From PR03 sp964353555 (lineage in GTDB: Bacteria > Myxococcota_A > UBA9160 > PR03), in contig CAYGWM010000052.1 in assembly GCA_964353555.1 (NCBI GenBank), positions 1 to 28,980 of the forward strand: a stretch of 28,980 nucleotides of DNA, given 5' to 3'. The notes beneath the pieces are model-generated. The model made no database searches, had not been told where the DNA came from, and saw only the letters and a program-made list of their open reading frames with translations. A program made the translations under genes and the position numbers. Positions within the stretch are counted from its first letter, which is position 1, and every line of letters starts with the position of its first letter. Positions 6,184 to 13,873 of this stretch are shown here, one piece after another.

Positions 6184-8547
6184 TTGATCCGCGCCGCGTT
6201 CGCCCTCGCGATGCTGCTGCTCGCACCGGCGGCGATCGCTGCGCCGGCCACCTTCGTCGGCTCCGCGAGCTGTGCTGGCTGCCACGCCGAAGCGACCGCC
6301 GCGTGGCGCGGCTCGCATCACGCTCTCGCGATGCAGGTGGCGAACGACGCGACCGTGCTCGGCCGCTTCGATGGCGCGACGCTGACCCACTTCGGCGTCA
6401 CCACCACCTTCACGAAGCGGGACGGCAAGCGCTTCATCCGCACCGCGGGGCCGGATGGGAAGCTCGCGGACTACGAGGTGCTCTTCACCTTCGGAGTCGC
6501 GCCGTTGCAGCAATATCTCGTCGCGTTTCCGAATGGCCGCTTCCAGGCGCCGCCGGTCGCGTGGGATACGCGGCCGACGGCCGAAGGAGGCCAGCGCTGG
6601 TTCTCGCTGCAACCCGACGAAAAGATTCCGCCGGGCGATCTGCTGCACTGGACCGGCGTCGCGAGCAACTGGAACCAGATGTGCGCCGCGTGCCACTCGA
6701 CGAACCTGCGCAAGAACTACGACGCTGCGCAGGATCGCTACGACACGAAGTGGTCGGAGCTGAACGTCGGCTGCGAAGCGTGTCACGGGCCGGGCTCGAA
6801 TCACGTCGAGTGGGCGAAGGCGGGCGCGAACCGCGGGCCGGATTCCGATCCGAAGCTCGAACCGACGAACTCCCTCGTCCCGCGTAGCGAGCCGCAGGCG
6901 AGCGGCGAGGTCCATAAGGCCGGACTCACGGTGGATCTCGGCCGCCGCGATCCGGCGCGCTGGGTGATGAATCCCGAGACGGGGATCGCGAAGCGCAATC
7001 CGCCGCTTGCGTCGCACGTCGAGGTGGAGACCTGCGCGCCGTGTCATTCGCGGCGCGGCGTCGTCAGCGAAGACTACGTTTTCGGGGGGCCGCTGCTCGA
7101 TACGCATCGGCCCGCGCTGCTCGAAGCGTCGCTCTACCACGCCGACGGGCAGATCGAGGACGAGGTCTACGAATACGGTTCGTTTTCGCAGAGCAGGATG
7201 TTCGCGGCGGGCGTCACGTGCAGCGACTGCCACGACTCGCACAGCGGCAAGCTGCACGGCGTGACGAGCGATCCGAACGCGGTGTGCGCGAACTGCCACC
7301 TGCCCGCAAGGTTCGCGACGCCGGCGCATCACCACCATCCCGCCCACTCGAAGGGCGCGAGCTGCATCGCGTGCCACATGCCGGCGAAGCTCTACATGGT
7401 GATCGACGAGCGCCGCGATCACGCGATCCGCGCGCCGCGCCCCGATCTGACCGTGAAGATCGGAACGCCGAACGCGTGCAACGGCTGCCACACGAAGGAG
7501 TCGCCGCAGTGGGCGGCTGATGCCACTTCGAAGTGGTACGGCCCGGCGCGCGCGAACACGAAGCACTACGGCGAGGCGATCCACGCGGGCCGCCGCAATC
7601 TGCCGGGCGCGGAGCGCGCGCTGATGGAGCTCGCGAGCGATTCGGCGCAGCCCGCGATCGCGCGCGCCACGGCGCTGTCGCTGCTGCGCAGCCACCTCTC
7701 GCCGGATTCCGGCCCGGTGCTGCAGAACGCGCTCGCGGATCCGGATCCGCTGCTGCGCGACGCCGCGCTGAATGCGGTCGCCGACGTCGATCCGCGCATG
7801 CGCGTGCCGCTCGCGGCGCCGCTGCTCGCCGATCCGGTGCGGACCGTGCGCAGCGACGCGGCGCGCGCGCTCGCGTCGGTGCCGGCGACGCAGGTGCCCG
7901 AAGCGCTGCGACCCATGGTTGCGTCGGGACTCGACGAGTACCGAGCAGCACAGCAGCTCAACGCCGATCGGCCCGAAGGACTCCTCAACCTGGCCGTGCT
8001 CGCGATCGAAGGCGGCGACACGGCGGAGGCCGAGCGTCTCTACCAGGCCGCGCTGCGCCAGACGCCCGCGCTGCCGCCGATCTACGTGAATCTCGCCGAT
8101 CTGTATCGCACACAGAATCGCGATGCCGACGGCGAGCGCGTGCTGCGCAAGGGACTCGAGGTCGTGCCGGACTCGGCCGACCTGCACCACGCGCTCGGCC
8201 TCGTGCTGGTGCGAACGAAGCGACTGCCCGAAGCGGTGCCCGCATTCGCCCGCGCGGCGAAGCTCGATCCCGACTCCAGTCGCTACGCGTACGTCTACGC
8301 CGTCGCGCTCGACAGCTCCGGTCAAGGCCCCCAGGCGATCGCCGAACTCGAACGCGCTCACGCGCTGCACCCCGGCGACATCGACCTCGTCTCGGCGCTC
8401 ACGACGATGAACCAGGCGCGCGGCCATCGCGACGCGGCGCTCGGCTGGGCGCGCAAGCTGGTCGAACTCGCGCCGCAAGATCCGCAGGCGCGCGCGCTGC
8501 TCGCGTCGCTCGAGGGTGCCCCTTTACCGCCACCCGCGACGCCGTAA
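6184..8547 (+). CDS. Periplasmic octaheme cytochrome c with HEAT-like and TPR regions
   Basis: A 787-residue exported multiheme protein. Residues 1-20 are a signal peptide (MIRAAFALAMLLLAPAAIAA). Eight CxxCH haem-binding motifs start at residues 30, 167, 197, 284, 346, 368, 394 and 432. The sixth and seventh are separated by a His-rich segment (HHHHPAHSKG) that could supply distal haem ligands. Residues about 473-572 are Ala/Leu-rich helical repeats of HEAT type. From about 600 on there are TPR units (LLNLAVLAIEGGDTAEAERLYQAAL, ALGLVLVRTKRLPEAVPAFARA). The start is a TTG: an in-frame stop at 6145 and no other good start precede it, and it yields a proper signal peptide. I recall proteins combining CxxCH clusters with TPRs as widespread and mostly uncharacterised. 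A redox role in the periplasm is likely, but the electron acceptor is unknown. Confidence 0.85.
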   Translation: MIRAAFALAMLLLAPAAIAAPATFVGSASCAGCHAEATAAWRGSHHALAMQVANDATVLGRFDGATLTHFGVTTTFTKRDGKRFIRTAGPDGKLADYEVLFTFGVAPLQQYLVAFPNGRFQAPPVAWDTRPTAEGGQRWFSLQPDEKIPPGDLLHWTGVASNWNQMCAACHSTNLRKNYDAAQDRYDTKWSELNVGCEACHGPGSNHVEWAKAGANRGPDSDPKLEPTNSLVPRSEPQASGEVHKAGLTVDLGRRDPARWVMNPETGIAKRNPPLASHVEVETCAPCHSRRGVVSEDYVFGGPLLDTHRPALLEASLYHADGQIEDEVYEYGSFSQSRMFAAGVTCSDCHDSHSGKLHGVTSDPNAVCANCHLPARFATPAHHHHPAHSKGASCIACHMPAKLYMVIDERRDHAIRAPRPDLTVKIGTPNACNGCHTKESPQWAADATSKWYGPARANTKHYGEAIHAGRRNLPGAERALMELASDSAQPAIARATALSLLRSHLSPDSGPVLQNALADPDPLLRDAALNAVADVDPRMRVPLAAPLLADPVRTVRSDAARALASVPATQVPEALRPMVASGLDEYRAAQQLNADRPEGLLNLAVLAIEGGDTAEAERLYQAALRQTPALPPIYVNLADLYRTQNRDADGERVLRKGLEVVPDSADLHHALGLVLVRTKRLPEAVPAFARAAKLDPDSSRYAYVYAVALDSSGQGPQAIAELERAHALHPGDIDLVSALTTMNQARGHRDAALGWARKLVELAPQDPQARALLASLEGAPLPPPATP
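6879..6909 (+). repeat. 31-bp repeat copy A, inside the cytochrome gene
   Basis: This 31-bp segment, starting CCCGCGTAGCGAG, matches 9227-9257 at 28 of 31 positions. Here it encodes about residues 233-242 (PRSEPQASGE), between the third and fourth haem motifs. That stretch reads like a linker, so the repeat could be an in-frame insertion. Confidence 0.5.
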
Positions 8548-8558
8548 CCCTGCGCACG

Positions 8559-9215
8559 ATGCGCGCCGTCCTCTTCGACTTCGACTTCACACTCGCTGAT
8601 TCCTCCGCCGGCGTCGTCGAGTGCTTTGCACATGGCTTCGAGCGCGTCGGCCTGCCGAACGTCGATGCCGAGCGCGTGCGCCGGACGATTGGACTCACGC
8701 TCGACGAAGCGCTGCGGATCCTGCACGGCGTCGACGATCCGCTCGTCGTGCGGACCTTCTTCGACGCATTCCGCGAGCGCGCCGCCGACGTGATGGTGCC
8801 GAGCACGCGCTTCCTCGAACGCGCGCTCGAAGCGGTGCAGACGTGCCGCGACGCGGGCGTCGTGACGGCCATCTGCTCGACCAAGAAGCGCAGCCACATC
8901 GAGGGCGTGCTCGAGCGCGACGGCGTGGCGTCACTCTTCGACGTCGTGATTGGCCACGACGACGTCGCCGCGGCGAAGCCCGCACCCGACGCGCTGCACG
9001 CAGCGCTCGCGCGACTCGACGTCGGCGCCGATCGCGCGCTCTACGTCGGTGATCACCCGGTGGATGCGGAAGCCGCGACGCGCGCCGGCGTCGCGTTCGT
9101 CGCGGTGCTGACGGGCCCTTCGCAGCGCGAGGAGTTCGCGGCGCTGCGCGTGCAAGAGTTCCTCGCGTCGATCGACGAGGTGCCGCGCGCGCTGCGAGCG
9201 CTCTCGAAGCGTTAG
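8559..9215 (+). CDS. HAD-superfamily hydrolase, phosphoglycolate phosphatase-like
   Basis: A 218-residue cytoplasmic phosphatase-type HAD protein. Motif I is LFDFDFTLADS, with nucleophile Asp7 and acid/base Asp9. Motif II is the Ser in ICSTKK, motif III the Lys in AAKPAPDAL, and motif IV the GDHPVDAEAA Asp pair. A helical cap (residues about 16-80) follows motif I, as in subfamily IA enzymes such as Gph. The ATG at 8559 lies 11 nt after the cytochrome stop, so cotranscription is likely although no clear Shine-Dalgarno is seen. The in-frame region upstream is antisense-like low-complexity Arg/Ala and is not coding. Substrate is unknown; phosphoglycolate or another small phosphoester is the family default. 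It ends 54 nt from a convergent ACAD gene. Confidence 0.88.
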   Translation: MRAVLFDFDFTLADSSAGVVECFAHGFERVGLPNVDAERVRRTIGLTLDEALRILHGVDDPLVVRTFFDAFRERAADVMVPSTRFLERALEAVQTCRDAGVVTAICSTKKRSHIEGVLERDGVASLFDVVIGHDDVAAAKPAPDALHAALARLDVGADRALYVGDHPVDAEAATRAGVAFVAVLTGPSQREEFAALRVQEFLASIDEVPRALRALSKR

Positions 9216-9226
9216 ACGATCAGGTT

Positions 9227-9257
9227 CCCGCGTAGCGAGGCGCAGCCGAGCAGCGAG
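9227..9257 (+). repeat. 31-bp repeat copy B, intergenic
   Basis: This is the second copy of the 31-bp sequence at 6879-6909 (28/31 identical). It lies in the 54-nt space between the convergent HAD and ACAD genes, where short dispersed repeats (REP-type) commonly sit. Confidence 0.5.
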
Positions 9258-9269
9258 AACTCGCCGGAC

Positions 9270-10409
9270 CTAGCGCGCCAGCCGATCGCCGAGCGCCGCG
9301 AGATGGCTCGCGCCCGAGCCGAGCGTCAGCTCGATCTGCCGCGACCACAGGTAGTAGCGGTGCACGGGGTAATCGATGTCGGCGCCGATGCCGCCGTGCA
9401 GATGCTCCGCCGCATACGTGACGTAGTGCGCCGATTCGCCCGCGAAGAACTTCGCGATCGCAACGGCGTCCGTCGCGGTTTCGTGCTTCGAGAGCAGGTA
9501 CGCCGCCTCCCACGTCACGAGGCGCAGCACTTCGAGTTCGACGTAGGCGTCTGCGGCGCGCGTGTGGAACGCCTGGAACGAGCCGATCGGGCGGTCGAAC
9601 TGCTTCCGCTCCGCGCCGTAGGTTGCTGTGATGCGCAGCGCGCGGTCGGCGACACCGACCTGCATCGCGCACAGCGCCGCCGCGGCGCGCTCGACGAGCC
9701 ACTGCAGCTGCGCGCGGCCCGCGGCCGGATCGCCGATCACATCCTCGGCGGCGACTTGCACGCCATCGAGCGTCAGCGAGCCCTGCACCTCGCGATCGGT
9801 GACGAACTGCTTCTCGAGCTTCACGCCCTTCGCGCGCGGGTCGACGAGGAACAGCCCGACCTTGCCCTCGCCCGTGCTCGCCGGAACGAGAATGCGCTCC
9901 GCGACGAAAGCCGCCGGCACGCAGAACTTCTCGCCGCTGAGCTTCCAGCCCGATGATCCGGAGGGCTGGCGCGGGCTTCCGTCCTTCGTCGCCATCGTCA
10001 CCGGCGCGAGCGGATCGACGTTGTTCGCTTCCTGCAGCGCGGCGGTGAGGATCGCGTCGCCGGCGACGACGCCCGGCAGCCAGCGCTGCTTCTGCGCGTC
10101 GCTGCCGAAGCGCGCGATCGGCAGCGCGCCGCACACGAGTGTCGCCCAGGCCGGCACCGGCGCGACACTACGACCGATCTCCTCGAGCAGCACGCAGAGC
10201 TCGAAGAAGCCGTAGTCGCTACCGCCGTACGCCTCGGGCAGCGCAGCGCCGAGCAGGTTCGCCTTCGCGAGTTCGGCCCACAGCCGGCGGTCGATGCGCT
10301 CGTCGCTCTTCTCGATCTCGCGCAGCCGCTCCGGCGCGCACTCGGCTTCCAGTATTTTGCGAGCCACTTCGCGCAGCGCGCTTTGCTCGTCGGAGAAAGC
10401 GAAGTCCAT
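9270..10409 (-). CDS. Acyl-CoA dehydrogenase, small-type subunit (FadE27/FadE29-like)
   Basis: A 379-residue ACAD beginning MDFAFSDEQSALREVARK. It contains ALPEAYGGSDYGFFELCVLLEEIG and, in the C-terminal domain, ERKQFDRPIGSFQAFHTRAAD and HLHGGIGADIDYPVHRYYLW. It lacks the EGT/GGTNEVQ end seen in catalytic subunits. The pattern fits the partner subunit of alpha2beta2 ACADs of the FadE26-27 / FadE28-29 kind, in which flavin sites form at the subunit interface. The start at 10409 has GAGGA 6 nt upstream, overlapping the stop of the neighbouring large-type ACAD 9 nt away, so the two are co-translated and probably form one enzyme. Heteromer formation is inferred from family knowledge. Confidence 0.9.
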   Translation of the reverse strand: MDFAFSDEQSALREVARKILEAECAPERLREIEKSDERIDRRLWAELAKANLLGAALPEAYGGSDYGFFELCVLLEEIGRSVAPVPAWATLVCGALPIARFGSDAQKQRWLPGVVAGDAILTAALQEANNVDPLAPVTMATKDGSPRQPSGSSGWKLSGEKFCVPAAFVAERILVPASTGEGKVGLFLVDPRAKGVKLEKQFVTDREVQGSLTLDGVQVAAEDVIGDPAAGRAQLQWLVERAAAALCAMQVGVADRALRITATYGAERKQFDRPIGSFQAFHTRAADAYVELEVLRLVTWEAAYLLSKHETATDAVAIAKFFAGESAHYVTYAAEHLHGGIGADIDYPVHRYYLWSRQIELTLGSGASHLAALGDRLAR

Positions 10410-10418
10410 CGTGGTTCC

Positions 10419-11594
10419 TCAGCTCTTGTAATGCGGCAGGCCGAGGCCGGCCATTGCGACGATGTCGCGCTGCACTTCGTTGGTGCCGCCGCCGAAGGTC
10501 AGGATCAGCGTGGCGCGGTACATGCGTTCGAGTCGACCGCGGCAGATCGCGCCGGGCGAGCCGTCCTTCACCGTGCCCGCCGGGCCGAGCACCTCCATCA
10601 GCTTGCGGTACGCCTGCACGTAGAATTCCGTCGCGTAGATCTTCACGGCTGAAGCGTCGGCGGGATGCAGCGCGCCCTGCGTGAGACTCCACGCGAGCTT
10701 CCACTGCATCAGCCGCAGCGCTTCGAGCTTTGCGTGCACCCAGGCGAGCGAATCGCGCACCCACGGCTGATCGATCACGCGGCGGCCATCGGCGAGCTTG
10801 GTGGTCTGCGCCCACTCGCGCACTTCGCCGAGCATCTTCATCGACGGCCCCGCCGGCGTCAGCGACACACGCTCGTGATTCAGCTGCGACACGATCAGGC
10901 CCCAGCCGTTGTTCTCACCGCCGACGAGGTTGCCGTGTGGCACGCGCACGTTCTCGTAGTACGTCGTGTTGGTGCGCACGTCGCCCATCGTCCAGGTGGG
11001 CGTCAGCTTGAAGCCCGGCGACGAGGTCGGCACGATGAACATCGAGATGCCGCGGTGCTTCGGCGCCTGCGGATCGGTGCGCACCGCGAGCCAGACGTAG
11101 TCGGCGAAATCGGCGAGCGAGGTGAAGACCTTCTGCCCGTTGATCACCCACTCATCTCCGTCGCGCACGCCCTTGGTCGTCAGCGACGCGAGGTCGGTAC
11201 CCGCGCCCGGCTCCGAGTAGCCGATGCAGAAGTGAACCTCGCCCGCGAGGATTCGCGGCAGGAAATCGTTGCGGATCGCGTCGGACCCGTACTTCATGAT
11301 CGTCGGCCCGACGGTATTGAGCGTCAGGAACGGCAACGGGTAGCCCGCGCTCTGCACCTCGTCGGAGAAGATCATCTGCTCGATCGGCGTGCGAGCCTGC
11401 CCGCCGTATTCCTTCGGCCAGCCGATCCCCAGCCAGCCGTCCGCGCCCATCTTCTTGAGCGCCACGCGGTAGAGCGGTCCGCCGCCCTCCGTACCCTTGA
11501 TCTCATTCAGCAGCTCGGGAGTCATCATCGCCGCGAAGTAGGCGCGTAGCTCTTGCTGCAGCGCGCGGTGTTCGGGAGCGAGTTCGAGGTCCAT
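10419..11594 (-). CDS. Acyl-CoA dehydrogenase, large-type subunit (FadE26/FadE28-like)
   Basis: A 391-residue ACAD (MDLELAPEHRALQQELRAY) with GWPKEYGGQARTPIEQM, YSEPGAGTDLASLTT and GGGTNEVQRDIVAMAGLGLP. As in the gene at 511-1692, the usual catalytic Glu position is Gly. A Glu is present in LNHERVS (E241), the likely base. The two proteins are clearly paralogous, with near-identical motifs throughout. The ATG at 11594 has GGAG 7 nt upstream, and a KstR-like site sits 16 nt before it. It heads a two-gene operon with the small-type ACAD, supporting a heteromeric dehydrogenase. A steroid or other bulky branched acyl-CoA is a plausible substrate, but this is not proven by sequence. Confidence 0.92.
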   Translation of the reverse strand: MDLELAPEHRALQQELRAYFAAMMTPELLNEIKGTEGGGPLYRVALKKMGADGWLGIGWPKEYGGQARTPIEQMIFSDEVQSAGYPLPFLTLNTVGPTIMKYGSDAIRNDFLPRILAGEVHFCIGYSEPGAGTDLASLTTKGVRDGDEWVINGQKVFTSLADFADYVWLAVRTDPQAPKHRGISMFIVPTSSPGFKLTPTWTMGDVRTNTTYYENVRVPHGNLVGGENNGWGLIVSQLNHERVSLTPAGPSMKMLGEVREWAQTTKLADGRRVIDQPWVRDSLAWVHAKLEALRLMQWKLAWSLTQGALHPADASAVKIYATEFYVQAYRKLMEVLGPAGTVKDGSPGAICRGRLERMYRATLILTFGGGTNEVQRDIVAMAGLGLPHYKS

Positions 11595-11610
11595 GGAGCG
11601 TCTCCATTTT

Positions 11611-11624
11611 TAGAACGTGTATCA
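11611..11624. promoter_or_regulatory. KstR-like operator (one mismatch) before the ACAD pair
   Basis: TAGAACGTGTATCA fits TNNAACNNGTTNNA except for one base in the right half-site (GTA for GTT). It is 16 nt upstream of the ACAD start. On the minus strand a -10-like TCTAAA overlaps its edge, so a bound repressor would block the promoter. Outside the core the arms are only weakly complementary, so this is the weakest of the three sites. Confidence 0.4.
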
Positions 11625-11673
11625 GAAACTAGCCTGCACGACCGGGTCCGCCAAACCCAGCTCTACATGTCGA

Positions 11674-12456
11674 AAATGTTCAGAGCTGACCAGTCGCGCC
11701 CGCGTCGAACCGGAGGTCGAGATGATGGCGTGCGGCGCGAACTGCAGCGAAGTCGCCTGCAATACGCCGCAGCCGCCGCTGCGCTACGAGGCCGAGCTGA
11801 ACCGCTCGGCGCGTTTCCATGCTGCCCACCTGAGCAAGAGCGGCTACTTCGCGTTCAATCGGCGCATCGGCCTGTTCGGCAGCAGTGCCAGTGGTTCGCT
11901 GCTCGCGAGCGCCGCCGGCCCGGAGCAGGCGTTCTACCTGATGCTCTTCGCGCCGTCGGCGAGTTCGACGTGCTCGTTCAGCGTGGAGAACAGCTCTCGC
12001 TTCCAGCTGCTGACGAGCAGCGGCGGCATTGGCTTCGGCGCCGAGGGAGGCGACGAGTACGAGATCGCGTCGGGCTCGCAGTGGCCGCGGCAGGCGGAGA
12101 GCCTCGAGGCCTGGGCGAACTTCTCCGACGTCGCGGCGCCGAACACGTCGCTGATCAATGTGGACGGCGCCTGCACGCCGATGTCGCTGTAGCGCGGCAC
12201 ACCGGCGAACGGAGCGTATCGATCAACACGTTCCTGAGTTGGTAGCGGTTGCCACCACTACTATTTCAGGTTCGCCGATTCCACTGACGCGATCGTGACG
12301 TACCCGGAAACGGGCTCGCTCGGCATCGGGCCCGAGGGCACGTTCTCCGACTTCAGCATCGACCGGCAGCCGCTGGGTGCCGGCTGTGCGTTGCCGGAGC
12401 CGGCGGGCGCTATGCGTGTGCGCGCCGGCGAGCAGAGCCGACGCCGCGAGCGCAGA
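11674..12456 (+). pseudogene. Decayed CAP/SCP-domain secreted protein
   Basis: Frame-1 translation from about 11674 reads like a CAP (SCP/PR1-type) protein: ELTSRARVEPEVEM, CGANCSEVAC, PPLRYEAELNRSARFHAAHL, then a C-terminal module LINVDGACTPMSL. Translation stops at TAG (12190-12192) and again at TGA (12235-12237). The same frame then resumes with GCHHYYFRFADSTDAIVTYPETGSLGIG and RQPLGAGCALPEPAG, the expected remainder of such proteins. Compared with the family as I recall it, the Ser/His/Asp-rich loop after the HAAHL helix is missing, and NGHR is replaced by NSSR. No signal peptide is found; the 5' end runs into the ACAD operator region. Two nonsense codons plus lost core residues point to a pseudogene rather than a sequencing error. 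Confidence 0.7.
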
Positions 12457-12457
12457 T

Positions 12458-13813
12458 CTAGCGAGCCGGCTGTTCCTTCCGCGAGGCTGGAATCAGCGCG
12501 CCGCGCGCGTCCCGTACGCTGGACTCGAGACCGGCGCCGAACTCGGCGTAGATCCGCTGCATCACGAGCAGATTGTTCACGAGCAGGATCGCTGCGAGCA
12601 GCGCGACGATCACGCTGGCGTGTCGCCACCTCGCGCCGACCTGCTTCGACGCGGCAGCGATTGCGGTTGCCACCAGCACTCCGTGCCAGTTGGCTGCGTA
12701 GAGGACGTACTCGCGACCATACACCGCATGGAGCGCGAGCTGACCGCCGAGCCCGACCAGCGGCGCCACGAAACGGCGATCGGCATGGCGCATCCCCCTC
12801 GCGACGGGCACGAACGCAATGAGAAGCGCGGCCCAACTAACCAGCTGCAAGGGTTGCCAGTCGTGGAACCGCGTTTCCTCGATCGAGAGCGACCACCACG
12901 AGACCCGGTGGTAATCGATCAGGAACGACGAGTAGGTCGGAAACGGCGCGGCAAAGTCGTAGAAGAGAAAATGGGCGAGCAGACGGGCTCCGTGCCACAG
13001 CGTGCGTTGCTGCAGGTCGTCGAGACGCAGGTACGCGCGCTCGGCCTCGCGCCCTCCGGGCGCCCACTCGAATGCGTGCGTTCCCGGGTAGATGCGCGCC
13101 TGGAGATCGGCTGCCCACCAGGTCACGGCGACGCAGAGGGTCAGCGCCACGAAGAGACGCGGCGCGAGTCGCAACGCGGCTCCTCGGCGCTCGGTCGCCG
13201 TGTGCAACAGGAAGCCGACCCGCGTGCCGAGCGCGACGAGCCACCAAGAGCCCTGGGAGACGGTGAATGCGATGCTCAACACGCCAACAAAGCCCCAGCC
13301 CACGGCTTCCGCGAACGAGAACTCGCGGTCGAAGCGCAGGTCGAGCAGCAGCAACGGGACCACGGCGCTCAGGCAGGCTACCGACGCGCTCTCGGGAGTC
13401 GCCCCCATCAGGATCGAGCAGAACGAAACGCCGCTGATCACGGCGGCAGCGACGCCGGCCCACCGCACGCCGCCGGACAGACGTACAGCCAGCCACCCCA
13501 CCAGAACCGCGTCGAGCGCCATGCTGCAGGCGACCATCAGGCGCGTCGCGTCGAGCGCGTGCTGCGCGGAAGGGGGATTCTCGCGCAAGGCGATCCCGAT
13601 CGGCGCGAGCAGCAGCTTCGACAGCGGGTGCAATGACGCTCGCACCGCGGAGCCGCTCGTAGCCCAGTCCCGGACCATGCGGCTCGTGTCCATGTCGAGG
13701 ATCCCACTGCTGAAACGCAGCAGGTCGACGTTTGGCGCGAGTCCGAACGATGCGAAGAGATAGAGACCGAGAAGGAATATCCCGCAAAGAGCGAGCGCGA
13801 AGCCGGGTCTCAT
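12458..13813 (-). CDS. Polytopic membrane protein, GT-C-like topology, unknown function
   Basis: A 451-residue integral membrane protein with a signal-anchor start (MRPGFALALCGIFLLGLYLF) and roughly nine or ten hydrophobic helices. A conserved-looking first extracytoplasmic loop contains DMDTSRMVRDWATSGSAV. A second large loop, about residues 220-320, is rich in Trp, Tyr and His (YSSFLIDYHRVSWWSLS). Topology, with an acidic first loop, resembles GT-C glycosyltransferases or DUF2723/PMT-like proteins, but I do not recognise a defining motif. It is divergent from the lipoprotein sulfatase-like gene, with only 60 nt between starts. A shared role in modifying an envelope glycoconjugate is possible, though this rests only on adjacency. 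Confidence 0.8.
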   Translation of the reverse strand: MRPGFALALCGIFLLGLYLFASFGLAPNVDLLRFSSGILDMDTSRMVRDWATSGSAVRASLHPLSKLLLAPIGIALRENPPSAQHALDATRLMVACSMALDAVLVGWLAVRLSGGVRWAGVAAAVISGVSFCSILMGATPESASVACLSAVVPLLLLDLRFDREFSFAEAVGWGFVGVLSIAFTVSQGSWWLVALGTRVGFLLHTATERRGAALRLAPRLFVALTLCVAVTWWAADLQARIYPGTHAFEWAPGGREAERAYLRLDDLQQRTLWHGARLLAHFLFYDFAAPFPTYSSFLIDYHRVSWWSLSIEETRFHDWQPLQLVSWAALLIAFVPVARGMRHADRRFVAPLVGLGGQLALHAVYGREYVLYAANWHGVLVATAIAAASKQVGARWRHASVIVALLAAILLVNNLLVMQRIYAEFGAGLESSVRDARGALIPASRKEQPAR

Positions 13814-13873
13814 CTTCGGGGCGAGCCTAGCAGCCGCTCCGCGCCGAGCGCAGCTTGCTAGCCTGCAGGCGCA
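13814..13873. promoter_or_regulatory. Compact divergent promoter region
   Basis: These 60 nt separate the starts of two divergent genes. TAGCCT at 13859-13864 lies 9 nt before the plus-strand ATG. TAGGCT on the minus strand (13829-13824) lies 10 nt before the minus-strand ATG. Both fit a TANNNT -10 hexamer, giving very short or leaderless transcripts. Neither start has a strong Shine-Dalgarno. Confidence 0.4.

Noticed and set aside
5895..6251. Upstream start of the CxAxR sulfatase
   Set aside because: It would place about 119 low-complexity residues before a good signal peptide. The ATG at 5894 has a proper AGGAG.
6013..8478. An 821-codon minus-strand open frame opposite the octaheme cytochrome
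   Set aside because: It is Arg-rich shadow sequence. The plus strand has eight CxxCH motifs, a signal peptide and TPRs.
12225..12232. AACACGTT as a further KstR-like site
   Set aside because: Only the central AACNNGTT matches; the outer T and A are absent. It lies inside the CAP pseudogene, not before a lipid gene.
12394..12456. PEP-CTERM sorting signal at the end of the CAP pseudogene
   Set aside because: PEPA is present and an Arg-rich stretch follows, but no hydrophobic helix lies between them in any single frame. It is at best a decayed remnant.
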